A stretch of DNA of 64,000 nucleotides from Owenweeksia sp048267305 (GCA_048267305.1 JBLWXT010000016.1:29328-93327); one strand, 5' to 3'; counted from the first letter of the stretch, positions 16,083 to 24,488 are shown. Numbers and translations are program-made. Notes: a model not told the origin generated them from the sequence alone.

Positions 16083-17614
16083 GTTCAAGCGAAGACCTGT
16101 CAGGTTTCAACAACCTTTCAGGTCTAAATTCAAAAAACATATCTAACCTCTTTCTCCAACGGGCGCACCAACAACCAGAGACACTCGCTATCCTTGATAA
16201 AGGAGAGGAGATAAGCTATGGTGAGCTTAGTGCCGAGGTTTTTGCTTATGCCGGGTATTTAAGGGAAAAGGGGATCGAAAAACGTGATCGAGTGTTGGTT
16301 TTTGTTCCGGTTTCTATCCAGTTGTATAAAGTTGTGTTGGCCATTATTGCTATAGGTGCGGTTCCTGTTTTTCTCGATCAATGGTCTTCCCTGAAAAGGT
16401 TAAGGCAAAGTGCCGAATTAGCAGAATGTAAGGGTTTGGTGGCCGGCTGGAAGTTGCGGCTGCTCGCTTCTTTTATCCCGGAGTTCCGGAATATTCCGTT
16501 GAAATTAAATCCAACTCAAAAAGATGAGCCCATAAGTCAAACTGAGGATATGAATCCCGAGGATGCTGCGCTTATCACATTTACCACAGGGAGCAGCGGT
16601 AGCCCCAAAGCGGCCTGGCGAACGCATGATTTTTTGCTTCAGCAGCACCAGGCATTAATGAAGGAGTTAAAACCCAAACAAGGTGATGTGAATATGACCA
16701 CTTTACCGGTATTTGTTTTTAGCAGTTTGGCAGCCGGGTTAACCACAATTCTACCAGAGTTTAATCCGCGAAAGCCGGAAAAATTAAATCCAAGTTGGAT
16801 TCTGGAAGATTTGGAGAAAGCTAATACACTTATCTGCTCTCCCGATTTATTGATGCGATTGGCCCCACATGCGGAGCATTATAACCTTTGGGGATTAAAG
16901 AAAGTATTTACCGGAGGAGCACCGGTTTCCCCCCAAATGGCTGTCACCATTCAAAAGAGCTTTCCGCAGGCTGTTGTGGCTTACGGCTCCACTGAAGCTG
17001 AGCCCATTTCTTCCATTTCCATTAAAGAGCTGGCCGAGTATTACAACAAGCCGGCAGAGGGTATTCCTGTTGGTAAATTGCATGAAGATATTAGATTGAA
17101 GATTATCCCTATAACGGATAAACCCATTGCGCCCACAATGGAGGAATGGCAAAATCTGGGACTTCCTGAAAAGGAAATTGGAGAGGTTGTGGTGGCCGGC
17201 CCTCATGTTTTAAAAAAGTATTACGAAAATACTGAAGTCCAGGCCAGGCAAAAATTTGAGGTTGATGAGCTCCTTTGGCACCGTACAGGCGACAGTGGCT
17301 TTTTAGATGAAAATGGAGAATTATTCCTAACAGGGCCAACCAAATACCTCTTTAAAAAAGATGGAATGTGGGTTGGGCAGTTCCCAATGGAAATGCGATT
17401 AAATAAGCTACGGTCAATACAGGAAGCAACTATTCTTAACAAGAATGGCGAAACCATAATTTTCCTGATAAAGGAAAAAGCTTTTTCCGAAAGTGATGTA
17501 CAGGCTGAAATCCGCCAAGCAGCAATTACCTATGATCGCGTTGAGTTTAGGGATGAGCTACCCAAAGACCCACGGCATCATTCTAAAATTGAATATGGGA
17601 AGTTGTTGGGCTAA
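16079..17614 (+). CDS. AMP-forming acyl ligase (ANL superfamily, OleC-like)
   Basis: The 511-residue enzyme has the ANL motifs: ITFTTGSSGSPKAAWRTHDF near residue 165 (P-loop A3), VVAYGSTEAEPISSIS near 298 (A5; the TEAEP form recalls OleC and related acyl-AMP enzymes), RTGDSGFLDENGELF near 402 (A7), and DPRHHSKIEYGKLLG at the C-terminus, where the catalytic Lys normally lies. It would adenylate a carboxylic acid, probably a fatty acid, and pass it to CoA, another acceptor or ring closure. The first about 17 codons include a palindromic repeat. It is not PaaK-like, so it does not fill the missing step of the phenylacetate pathway. Confidence 0.85.
   Translation: MSSSEDLSGFNNLSGLNSKNISNLFLQRAHQQPETLAILDKGEEISYGELSAEVFAYAGYLREKGIEKRDRVLVFVPVSIQLYKVVLAIIAIGAVPVFLDQWSSLKRLRQSAELAECKGLVAGWKLRLLASFIPEFRNIPLKLNPTQKDEPISQTEDMNPEDAALITFTTGSSGSPKAAWRTHDFLLQQHQALMKELKPKQGDVNMTTLPVFVFSSLAAGLTTILPEFNPRKPEKLNPSWILEDLEKANTLICSPDLLMRLAPHAEHYNLWGLKKVFTGGAPVSPQMAVTIQKSFPQAVVAYGSTEAEPISSISIKELAEYYNKPAEGIPVGKLHEDIRLKIIPITDKPIAPTMEEWQNLGLPEKEIGEVVVAGPHVLKKYYENTEVQARQKFEVDELLWHRTGDSGFLDENGELFLTGPTKYLFKKDGMWVGQFPMEMRLNKLRSIQEATILNKNGETIIFLIKEKAFSESDVQAEIRQAAITYDRVEFRDELPKDPRHHSKIEYGKLLG
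16093..16125. repeat. Palindromic GACCTGTCAGG repeat within the acyl-ligase start
   Basis: AGACCTGTCAGGTT (16093-16106) and AACCTTTCAGGTCT (16112-16125) form an imperfect 14-bp inverted repeat around a 5-base loop (12 of 14 pair). The 33 bases are exactly 11 codons and encode DLSGFNNLSG. Similar palindromes are common intergenic repeats in Bacteroidota from general knowledge. Confidence 0.7.
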
Positions 17615-17618
17615 AAGA

Positions 17619-18770
17619 TTACTCATCATAACTAATCACCACCTTGGCTGAGGTAGGGTGGCTTTGGCAGGTAAGCACAAATCCTTCATCTACTTCATCA
17701 TCTTCAAGGGCGTAGTTCATTTCCATTTCTACAGAACCTTCAATAACCTTGGCACGGCAGGTACAGCAAACAGCACCTTTACAAGCGTAAGGCACGTCTG
17801 CACCGGCATCCAGAGCAGCATCCAATACGCTTGCGCCATCGCTGCTAATTTTGAAGTGAGTTTCTTCACCGTCCAAAATCACGGTAACATCACTCATCAT
17901 CTTCTCTACGTTAGTGTCAGAAGAAACCTTGGTTTTATGAGCAATATTCTGGCTGGGAGAGGTAAACAGTTCGTAATGGATTTGTGATTTTTCAGCGCCA
18001 AGATTTTGAAGACTAGTGCTAATGCAGTTAATCATCGCTTCGGGTCCGCACACAAAGTATTCGTCTACTTCATTTACATTGAAAAACTTTTGAGAGAAGG
18101 AAATACACTTGGCTTCATCCAAATGTCCTTTCAAAAAGTCAGAGCCCTGATCTTCTCGACTAAGGATATGGTGAACCTCCAGGCGGTTCATGTATTTATT
18201 TTTTACCGCGTCAATTTTGTCTCTAAAAATTATTGATTGAGTGGTGCGGTTGCCATAAAATAAAGTGAAGGTGCTGTTTGGTTCCAGCTCCATTACCGAT
18301 TTGGTAATCGAGAATACGGGTGTAATTCCTGATCCGGCAACAAAGGCCACGTAGTTTTTTTTGTGTGTAGGATCCAGCTTGGTGAAGAATTTTCCTTCCG
18401 GGGTCATCACTTCCAATTCTGTACCAACAGTAAGCTTTTGGTTTGCAAAGGTTGAAAATTTACCACCTTCCACTTGCTTAATGGCTACGCGCAGTTCTCC
18501 TTCCTCGGGGCTTGAGCACAAGGAATAAGAGCGCCTTACCTTTTCTCCATCTATTTCAGTTTCGAGGGTAAGGTATTGCCCGGGGATAAATTTGTACTCA
18601 TTCTCAAGGTCTTCCGGCACAGCAAAAGCCACGGAAACACAATCAGCGGTTTCGCGGGTGATGTCCTGAACCTTGAGGGTATGGAAACGAGCCCTTTGAG
18701 AAGGTTTCTCGTTTGTTAAAAGAGATTTCTTTTTGTTGGTTGATTTCTTAAAGAAATTGAGCATGCTCAT
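17619..18770 (-). CDS. paaE: Phenylacetyl-CoA epoxidase reductase subunit PaaE
   Basis: PaaE passes electrons from NADPH to the diiron epoxidase PaaAC. The 383-residue protein has the expected order: FAD-binding domain with PGQYLTLETEIDGEKVRRSY and SLCSSP (about residues 64-90), NAD(P)-binding domain with FVAGSGITPVFSI (about 144) and YFVCGPEAMI (about 237), and a C-terminal plant-type 2Fe-2S ferredoxin domain with PYACKGAVCCTCRAKV and a late Cys in LTCQ. The N-terminal Lys-rich stretch of about 25 residues is longer than usual. It is transcribed away from paaA; the 149-base gap carries a -7 box for each direction. Confidence 0.93.
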   Translation of the reverse strand: MSMLNFFKKSTNKKKSLLTNEKPSQRARFHTLKVQDITRETADCVSVAFAVPEDLENEYKFIPGQYLTLETEIDGEKVRRSYSLCSSPEEGELRVAIKQVEGGKFSTFANQKLTVGTELEVMTPEGKFFTKLDPTHKKNYVAFVAGSGITPVFSITKSVMELEPNSTFTLFYGNRTTQSIIFRDKIDAVKNKYMNRLEVHHILSREDQGSDFLKGHLDEAKCISFSQKFFNVNEVDEYFVCGPEAMINCISTSLQNLGAEKSQIHYELFTSPSQNIAHKTKVSSDTNVEKMMSDVTVILDGEETHFKISSDGASVLDAALDAGADVPYACKGAVCCTCRAKVIEGSVEMEMNYALEDDEVDEGFVLTCQSHPTSAKVVISYDE

Positions 18771-18789
18771 CGTAATTTAAAGAGGACTG

Positions 18790-18797
18790 CAAATATA
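18790..18797 (-). promoter_or_regulatory. Candidate -7 box for paaE (minus strand TATATTTG)
   Basis: On the minus strand the sequence reads TATATTTG, matching TAnnTTTG, 20 bases before the paaE start codon. No clear -33 TTTG is present. Confidence 0.4.
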
Positions 18798-18885
18798 AGA
18801 TGGGTTTAAGGTTTACGATAGTATTCTTAAGATAAACCTCAGTTGGGGCTTTTGGTTAAGGATATGAAGTGTAATATTTGCACCG

Positions 18886-18893
18886 TATCTTTG
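18886..18893 (+). promoter_or_regulatory. Candidate -7 box for paaA (TATCTTTG)
   Basis: TATCTTTG matches TAnnTTTG, 27 bases before the chosen paaA ATG. The divergent paaE box is 89 bases away, leaving room for a shared operator between them; no regulator gene is in the window. Confidence 0.45.
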
Positions 18894-18919
18894 TGACAAC
18901 ACGAAAAATCCGCATTGTA

Positions 18920-19876
18920 ATGACGAAAGAAATGAACTTGGAGGAACGGTTTCAACAGTATGTTGATGCTGAAAATAAGGTGGAACCTAAGGATTGGATG
19001 CCGGAAAAATATCGAAAAACATTAATTCGCCAGATCAGTCAGCACGCTCATTCGGAGGTGGTGGGGATGTTGCCTGAAGCAAACTGGATAACAAGGGCGC
19101 CATCTTTACGAAGAAAAATCGCCTTACTGGCCAAGGTTCAGGATGAAGCCGGCCACGGATTATACCTGTATTCTGCTGCTGAAACCCTGGGAGCCGACCG
19201 TATGGATATGGTGGAGGATCTCCTTAGCGGGAAGGCCAAATACTCCTCAATATTTAACTACCCAACTCCTACCTGGGCCGATATGGGCGCCATTGGTTGG
19301 TTGGTAGATGGAGCAGCCATTGCCAATCAGGTAATGCTTTGCCGCACCTCTTACGGGCCTTATGCCCGTGCCATGGTTAAAATTTGTAAGGAAGAGAGCT
19401 TTCACCAGCGCCAGGGATATGAAATTACCATGACACTGGCTCAGGGAACCCCAGTGCAAAAACAAATGGCCCAGGATGCCCTTAACCGTTGGTGGTGGCC
19501 TGCACTCATGATGTTTGGCCCTACAGATGATTTGTCGCCCAACTCTGCCCAAAGCATGAAGTGGAAGATAAAAAGAAAGTCTAATGACGAACTCCGCCAG
19601 GAGTTTATTGATAAAACTGTGGCTCAGGCAGAATTTTTAGATTTAAAAATTCCGGATCCCGACCTGAAGTGGAATGAGGAAACCGGCCACTATGAGCATG
19701 GCGAAATCGATTGGGATGAGTTTTACAACGTGATTAAAGGCAACGGAAAGTGCAATAAACAACGGCTGGCAGCACGTAATAAGGCTCATGACGATGGAGC
19801 CTGGATTAGAGAAGCAGCCAACGCCTACGCTAATAAGGAAGCAGCTAGAAGAAAGAAACAAAGTAGCGCGGCTTAA
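18920..19876 (+). CDS. paaA: Phenylacetyl-CoA epoxidase catalytic subunit PaaA
   Basis: PaaA is the diiron subunit that epoxidises the ring of phenylacetyl-CoA. The start is ATG 18920 (MTKEMNLEERFQQYV); the longer TTG frame would begin upstream of the promoter box. The 318-residue product contains HAHSEVVGMLPEANW, VQDEAGHGLYLYSAAETLGA (about residues 74-93) and KICKEESFHQRQGYE (about 155-169), which hold the Glu/His iron ligands. PNSAQSMKWKIKRKSNDELR follows at about 210. All match PaaA closely. First gene of the paaABC operon; paaB starts 17 bases downstream. Confidence 0.95.
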   Translation: MTKEMNLEERFQQYVDAENKVEPKDWMPEKYRKTLIRQISQHAHSEVVGMLPEANWITRAPSLRRKIALLAKVQDEAGHGLYLYSAAETLGADRMDMVEDLLSGKAKYSSIFNYPTPTWADMGAIGWLVDGAAIANQVMLCRTSYGPYARAMVKICKEESFHQRQGYEITMTLAQGTPVQKQMAQDALNRWWWPALMMFGPTDDLSPNSAQSMKWKIKRKSNDELRQEFIDKTVAQAEFLDLKIPDPDLKWNEETGHYEHGEIDWDEFYNVIKGNGKCNKQRLAARNKAHDDGAWIREAANAYANKEAARRKKQSSAA

Positions 19877-19893
19877 TATTGATTTTGAATAAA

Positions 19894-20184
19894 ATGAGTA
19901 ACAAAGACAACTGGAAGATTTGGGAAGTATTTATTCGCTCCCGCAATGGATTAAGCCATAAACATGTAGGCAGCCTGCATGCACCTGATGCAGAAATGGC
20001 CATAAAAAATGCCCGTGATGTTTACACTCGCAGAAGTGAAGGTATTAGCATTTGGGTAGTGCCATCGGAATCAATAACGGCCAGCAGCCCTGATGAGAGC
20101 GAGCCACTATTTACCCCGGCAGATGATAAGGTATATCGTCACCCTACATTCTACGATATTCCTGATGAGGTGGGACACATGTAA
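19894..20184 (+). CDS. paaB: Phenylacetyl-CoA epoxidase subunit PaaB
   Basis: ATG 19894 gives 96 residues, the usual size. Conserved features are WEVFIRSRNGLSHKHVGSLH, APDAEMAIKNARDVYTRR and SIWVVPSESI. PaaB holds the PaaAC heterodimers together in the larger epoxidase assembly. A 94-base gap separates it from paaC, containing a TGTCATCCTGAGTGAA-type fragment that resembles a common Bacteroidota intergenic repeat. Confidence 0.95.
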   Translation: MSNKDNWKIWEVFIRSRNGLSHKHVGSLHAPDAEMAIKNARDVYTRRSEGISIWVVPSESITASSPDESEPLFTPADDKVYRHPTFYDIPDEVGHM

Positions 20185-20278
20185 GCCCACGGGGTTTAAG
20201 GTTTGTTGTTTAAAGTTTAAAGTTGTGTCATCCTGAGTGAATCATAAAGGCGATAGCCGGATTGATTAGTATTGAAGG

Positions 20279-21055
20279 ATGTCTATCGAAAAACAAAATA
20301 TTTTGCAAAAAGAATTACTAGAATATACCCTACGCCTTGGCGATAATGCCCTTATTTTAGGACAGCGTTTGGCCGAATGGTGTGGACATGGCCCCATATT
20401 GGAGCAGGATATTGCTCTTTCCAATATTTCTCTCGATCATCTTGGGCAAGCGCGTATGCTAATGCAATATGCAGCAGAGTTGAAAGGTGATGATTATACG
20501 GAAGACAAAATGGCCTTTTTCAGGGATATTATGGAGTATAAAAATCTCCTTATCCTGGAGCTTGAAAATGGTGACTGGGGAAAGACGCTTGCGCGCCAGT
20601 TTTTGTTTGACACCTTTAATTACTTCCAGTATACCGAGTTGTTGAAGAGTAAGGATGACCATATTCGCGCTGTAGCGCAAAAGGCCATTAAGGAGATAAC
20701 TTACCACGCCCAGTGGAGTGCCGAGTGGATTATCCGTCTGGGAGATGGAACTGAGGAAAGCCATAACCGCATTCAGAATTCAATAAATGAACTTTGGGAG
20801 TGGACCGGTGAAATGTTTGAAATGGATGCCGTGGATCAGAAAATGATTGAGGTTGGAATCGGTGTTGACCTTGAACCAATAAAAGCTGCATGGCACGATA
20901 AAGTAGCCGAAATTTTGGAAATAGCAACCCTTTCAAAACCCGAAACCGGATGGATGCAAACCGGGGGTAAAAAAGGTGAGCATACCGAATATCTTGGTTT
21001 TGTTTTAGCCGAAATGCAGCACTTGCCAAGAATGTACCCCGAGGCCAAATGGTAG
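20279..21055 (+). CDS. paaC: Phenylacetyl-CoA epoxidase structural subunit PaaC
   Basis: The 258-residue protein is the non-catalytic partner of PaaA with a degenerate ferritin-like fold. Visible blocks: LRLGDNALILGQRLAEWCGH, then ISLDHLGQARMLMQYAAELK (about residues 46-70), KEITYHAQWSAEWIIRLGDG (about 139-158) and EHTEYLGFVLAEMQHLPRMY near the C-terminus, as in characterised PaaC proteins. It is followed after 36 bases by an LRR lipoprotein gene that separates it from paaD. Confidence 0.94.
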   Translation: MSIEKQNILQKELLEYTLRLGDNALILGQRLAEWCGHGPILEQDIALSNISLDHLGQARMLMQYAAELKGDDYTEDKMAFFRDIMEYKNLLILELENGDWGKTLARQFLFDTFNYFQYTELLKSKDDHIRAVAQKAIKEITYHAQWSAEWIIRLGDGTEESHNRIQNSINELWEWTGEMFEMDAVDQKMIEVGIGVDLEPIKAAWHDKVAEILEIATLSKPETGWMQTGGKKGEHTEYLGFVLAEMQHLPRMYPEAKW

Positions 21056-21091
21056 TTTAGCCAATTGTTGAGAGGGGCTAAATTATCCGGA

Positions 21092-21847
21092 ATGTCAAAG
21101 AAGTACCTCGTTAAATTTTTTGCAATAGGCCTGTTTGCCTTCGCCCTGGCGGGGTGCAAGGCTTACACCAGTTATGATAAAGCCTTGCGGGAGGCTGAAG
21201 GTGTGGAAAAGCTGGTGCTGAGCAGGCAGAGAATCGGAGTGCTGCCCGACAACATCGCAAGGCTGGCAAATCTTAAGGAACTTCGGCTTTTTAAATCAAA
21301 TTTATCCGAGCTTCCTGCTACCATTGGAGATTTGGATAAACTGGAGGAGCTGGTTTTAAGTAACAATAAACTGAAGGAGCTCCCGCCTGAAATAGGTAAG
21401 CTAAAGAACCTGAAACGGCTATCGCTGCATCACAATCAACTTACCCACCTACCAAGCGAGATTGGGAACCTTGAGAGCCTGGAAATATTGAACCTTAGTT
21501 TTAATCAGCTGGACTCTATTCCACAGGAAATTATTCAGCTCAAAAATCTTAAGTACTTATATCTCAATCAGAATCAACTAACAAAGCTTCCTTTTGGATT
21601 GGAGTATATGAAAGATCTTCAGCTCGTCAATCTGGAGCGCAACTATTTAAATGAACTACCCGAATCACTGGGGCACTTGCCCAATCTGTTGGTGTTGAAT
21701 GTAGCTTATGCCGGTAACGGTCTTGAGGTTCCTGCAGAGTTGTGTAAATCGCTTACGCTGGAAGAGCTGATTGTAAACAACAGTGTGATTATCCCGGGCT
21801 GTTTTGCTGTGCCGGGAAACAGGCAGTTGCAGGTGATTTTGAAGTGA
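21092..21847 (+). CDS. Leucine-rich-repeat lipoprotein inside the paa operon
   Basis: ATG 21092 gives a lipoprotein signal peptide ending in a lipobox (FALAGC); the longer frame starts with unlikely sequence. The 251-residue product has about eight tandem 23-residue leucine-rich repeats of the bacterial type (LxxLPxxIGxLxxLxxLxLxxN), for example LKELPPEIGKLKNLKRLSLH and LTHLPSEIGNLESLEILNLS. LRR domains bind proteins or other ligands; here it would be anchored to the inner or outer membrane. LRR proteins are not part of the known epoxidase, so its place between paaC and paaD is unusual. It may be a passenger using the operon's promoter. Confidence 0.88.
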   Translation: MSKKYLVKFFAIGLFAFALAGCKAYTSYDKALREAEGVEKLVLSRQRIGVLPDNIARLANLKELRLFKSNLSELPATIGDLDKLEELVLSNNKLKELPPEIGKLKNLKRLSLHHNQLTHLPSEIGNLESLEILNLSFNQLDSIPQEIIQLKNLKYLYLNQNQLTKLPFGLEYMKDLQLVNLERNYLNELPESLGHLPNLLVLNVAYAGNGLEVPAELCKSLTLEELIVNNSVIIPGCFAVPGNRQLQVILK

Positions 21848-21881
21848 ACATTTTGTACCTTAATGGTTCTTAATAATTGAG

Positions 21882-22370
21882 ATGACAATAACAGAAAATC
21901 AAATATGGCAGTGGTTACAGGATGTTTCCGATCCTGAAATTCCAGTGCTTTCAGTTGTGGATTTAGGAGTGGTGCGCCATGTGGATTTAAGCAGCGATCA
22001 TCCTATCATAAAAATTACCCCAACCTATAGTGGCTGCCCGGCCATGCACGAGATTGAGGAAAACATTAAGAAAAAACTGAAGGAAGAAGGGCTTGAAACG
22101 GCTGAAGTACAGACTATACTTTCTCCACCATGGACTACCGATTGGATGACTGAACGTGGAAAACAAAAGTTACGTGAATTTGGCATTGCCCCACCCGAGG
22201 GTAGCTCAGCCGATAAGTCGGTTTTGTTTGGAAAAGCCAAAACCGTAAAGTGCCCGCATTGCGGATCTACCAACACCACTATGGTAAGCCAGTTTGGCTC
22301 TACAGCCTGTAAATCGCTTTATAAGTGCAGCGATTGTCTGGAACCATTCGATTACTTTAAGTGTATTTAA
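21882..22370 (+). CDS. paaD: Phenylacetate pathway iron-sulfur/assembly protein PaaD
   Basis: The 162-residue protein starts IWQWLQDVSDPEIPVLSVVD, the MIP18/DUF59 signature of PaaD, followed by YSGCPAMHEIEENIKKKL. A C-terminal zinc-ribbon-like part carries CPHCGS and CSDC...FKC cysteines. PaaD supports maturation of the epoxidase, probably through Fe-S or diiron assembly. Last gene of the epoxidase operon; its stop overlaps the end of the convergent outer-membrane gene by 4 bases. Confidence 0.93.
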   Translation: MTITENQIWQWLQDVSDPEIPVLSVVDLGVVRHVDLSSDHPIIKITPTYSGCPAMHEIEENIKKKLKEEGLETAEVQTILSPPWTTDWMTERGKQKLREFGIAPPEGSSADKSVLFGKAKTVKCPHCGSTNTTMVSQFGSTACKSLYKCSDCLEPFDYFKCI

Positions 22371-23074
22371 TCTTCCTTACAACGAATACAATAGGACAGC
22401 CTAAGCCCGAAGGTTAGCCCACTGCCATTGTAGGTGCTGAATTCCATTTTCTGATCCTGCTCATTCAACACATGCATTTCCACCGCTGGGCTCAGGCCTT
22501 GCTGGTATTCAATAAATACACCCGCAAGCCAGGCCTTGGCTATGTTTGCCCTCAACTCTACAGAAGGATCAACGGTCACAAAAAAAGGCTTGGCATCATA
22601 CCGCATCCCATAGTAGTCCACGGTATGGGCATAATCCACATTCAGGTTTCCCGAAAGGTGAAGTTTGGGAACTAAAGAAAGCTTTGGGCTCAAGGCAAGG
22701 TTATAGAAAATACCAGGTTTCAAAAACAAAAAAGACATTTCGTAACCCTCTATCCTCCAACCGTTGGAAATGGTGGAAACCTCAGGTCCATAAGCGGTTC
22801 TAAGTGTCTGAAATCCGGTTTCTACGCTTAACCCGAATTTAGGGTTGGCCTTAGAACCCAATTGGGCGCTAAGGCTGAAATAGTTTAATGGCCCACTCAG
22901 CAGGGGCATGGCGAGGGCTTTTTGCCCCGCCACTACATTTGACTGAGAACTAAAATTACTACCAATACCTGTAGAGAATCCAAGGTTTAGGCTTCCTGGA
23001 GTTTTGGTCGTGGATCTTTGGCACAAGGCAACCTGACACAAAAAAAGAAGGGCGATTAGTATGGCTTTTTTCAT
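22367..23074 (-). CDS. Outer-membrane beta-barrel protein, unknown role
   Basis: The 235-residue product has a signal peptide (MKKAILIALLFLCQVALCQ) and a mature part of alternating hydrophobic/polar strands with many Gly and aromatic residues (LNLGFSTGIGSNFS, LKPGIFYNLALSPKLSL, LTFGLRLSYC), typical of small Bacteroidota barrels. It ends in CIRCKED rather than the usual terminal aromatic. It is transcribed toward paaD. No family can be named; its position next to the paa genes might suggest uptake but nothing in the sequence shows this. Confidence 0.65.
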   Translation of the reverse strand: MKKAILIALLFLCQVALCQRSTTKTPGSLNLGFSTGIGSNFSSQSNVVAGQKALAMPLLSGPLNYFSLSAQLGSKANPKFGLSVETGFQTLRTAYGPEVSTISNGWRIEGYEMSFLFLKPGIFYNLALSPKLSLVPKLHLSGNLNVDYAHTVDYYGMRYDAKPFFVTVDPSVELRANIAKAWLAGVFIEYQQGLSPAVEMHVLNEQDQKMEFSTYNGSGLTFGLRLSYCIRCKED

Positions 23075-23144
23075 AATTATGCTTTTAAGGGTTGGGTAAC
23101 GTAAATGTAACTAAATGGCTATTATTGTATAGATATATCTTACA

Positions 23145-24419
23145 ATGAAGTCAGCCATTTTTACCGTTCTAATCTGTTTATCTTTTGGTGCAATAGCCCA
23201 AACCGAAACCATCAGACTTAAAACTGAATTAAAAGCGGGGCAGATGGGGTATACATGGGAGCTTCCCTTGGTAATGTTTAGTAACCTAAGTGATCAGAAC
23301 TCATGGAAAAAAACAGAGTTCGAGATTAAGGGCTTTCCTGAAGATGGAAAGGTTTGGTATAGAAAAAGTATCTGGTTTCAGACGTATCAGTGGGCTTATC
23401 AAAATTATAAATTGGGAAGATTGGATTCTGCCCGGTTTGCTGGATTAATGGCGAGTTGGAAATTTGATACACTGGCGGGAGAGTATACGGCACGAGAAAT
23501 TGCGAGTACCACAACTATGTTATTCCGGAAAAACAAAAATGGACAAATTGAATATTACGTGGATACAGATGCCGATCGGGATTTTTCGGATGAGGTACTC
23601 TATACTGCCTTTCCCAAATTAATGTATAATCAAATAGATTCTGCTTTGCCTTATGCCCCTGTTATCGACTATGAGTTGTTTTTAGATGGAAAAGTGGAAA
23701 GAAGTAGTGTTCCATTCATTGTGGAAGAGTACGGGGATTACCTTACCTATACGATACCTGTGTATGCCGAGGCTGTATTGGGCAAGGATACTTTGATCAT
23801 CAATACTCCAAAACCAAATTTTCGAAGGATCATGCTCAGCGAAAAGGCAGATCTGAACTCAGCTTCCATAAGGAATGATGGTGCAAAAAATGAGGAAGGA
23901 GAAAGAGTAAATTATTCTGGGCAATGGTACACCATTGATCATTTTGACAGAGCCACCATGGAGTTGGTGCTGGAAGTGGTGGATGCCACCAAGGATACCA
24001 TTAGTGCGACTAAAGGGTTTTACGCCCCTGACTTCTCCTTTAATGAAATGATTTCAGAACAGAAAATGAGCCTGAGTGACCTTAAGGGGAAGTATGTATT
24101 GCTGGACTTTTGGGGTACGTGGTGCAAGCCTTGTATCGCAGGGATACCAGATTTGGTATCTCTTAAAGAAGAGCTTAAAAATCAACCTTTTGAAATATTG
24201 TCGATTGCTTGTTCTTCTCAAATGGAAGGTTTTGAAGCCTTGAGGGCCAAACATGGTTTGGACTGGCTGCACATGTGGCATCCAAGAGATGAAAGTGTCG
24301 TTTCGGATTACAATGTTGACAGCTATCCTAGTATGTTTTTGATAGATCCGAAAGGCAAAATTGTTGGTTATAACCTTTCGATGGAGGAGATAAAAGGAAT
24401 TGTAAAAAACCAGAATTGA
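23145..24419 (+). CDS. Periplasmic TlpA-like thioredoxin-domain protein
   Basis: The 424-residue product has a signal peptide (MKSAIFTVLICLSFGAIAQ), an N-terminal region of about 280 residues without recognised domain (EF-hand-like VDTDADRDFSDE near 142), and a C-terminal thioredoxin fold. LLDFWGTWCKPCIAGIPDLV carries the active-site CKPC at residues 327-330, and SYPSMFLIDPKGKIVG gives the cis-Pro. TlpA/ResA proteins reduce disulfides in exported proteins, often for cytochrome c maturation. A dispersed repeat separates it from paaG. Confidence 0.88.
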   Translation: MKSAIFTVLICLSFGAIAQTETIRLKTELKAGQMGYTWELPLVMFSNLSDQNSWKKTEFEIKGFPEDGKVWYRKSIWFQTYQWAYQNYKLGRLDSARFAGLMASWKFDTLAGEYTAREIASTTTMLFRKNKNGQIEYYVDTDADRDFSDEVLYTAFPKLMYNQIDSALPYAPVIDYELFLDGKVERSSVPFIVEEYGDYLTYTIPVYAEAVLGKDTLIINTPKPNFRRIMLSEKADLNSASIRNDGAKNEEGERVNYSGQWYTIDHFDRATMELVLEVVDATKDTISATKGFYAPDFSFNEMISEQKMSLSDLKGKYVLLDFWGTWCKPCIAGIPDLVSLKEELKNQPFEILSIACSSQMEGFEALRAKHGLDWLHMWHPRDESVVSDYNVDSYPSMFLIDPKGKIVGYNLSMEEIKGIVKNQN

Positions 24420-24425
24420 GTTTAC

Positions 24426-24460
24426 CTTTTGCGTTCTTTGCGCCTTAGCGTGAAATTTTT
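24426..24460 (+). repeat. CTTTGCG...CTTAGCGTGAAA repeat upstream of paaG
   Basis: CTTTGCGCCTTAGCGTGAAA here resembles the copies near 57474 and 57907. It lies about 30 bases before the paaG ATG and in the same orientation relative to the gene. Confidence 0.7.
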
Positions 24461-24488
24461 CTGGATAATACTTCAAAACCAAAAACGC

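Noticed and set aside
16079..17614. Acyl ligase as the missing PaaK
   Set aside because: Its motifs are of the OleC/acyl-AMP type and it lies in the lipid cluster, not beside a paa gene; PaaK-specific blocks are not seen.
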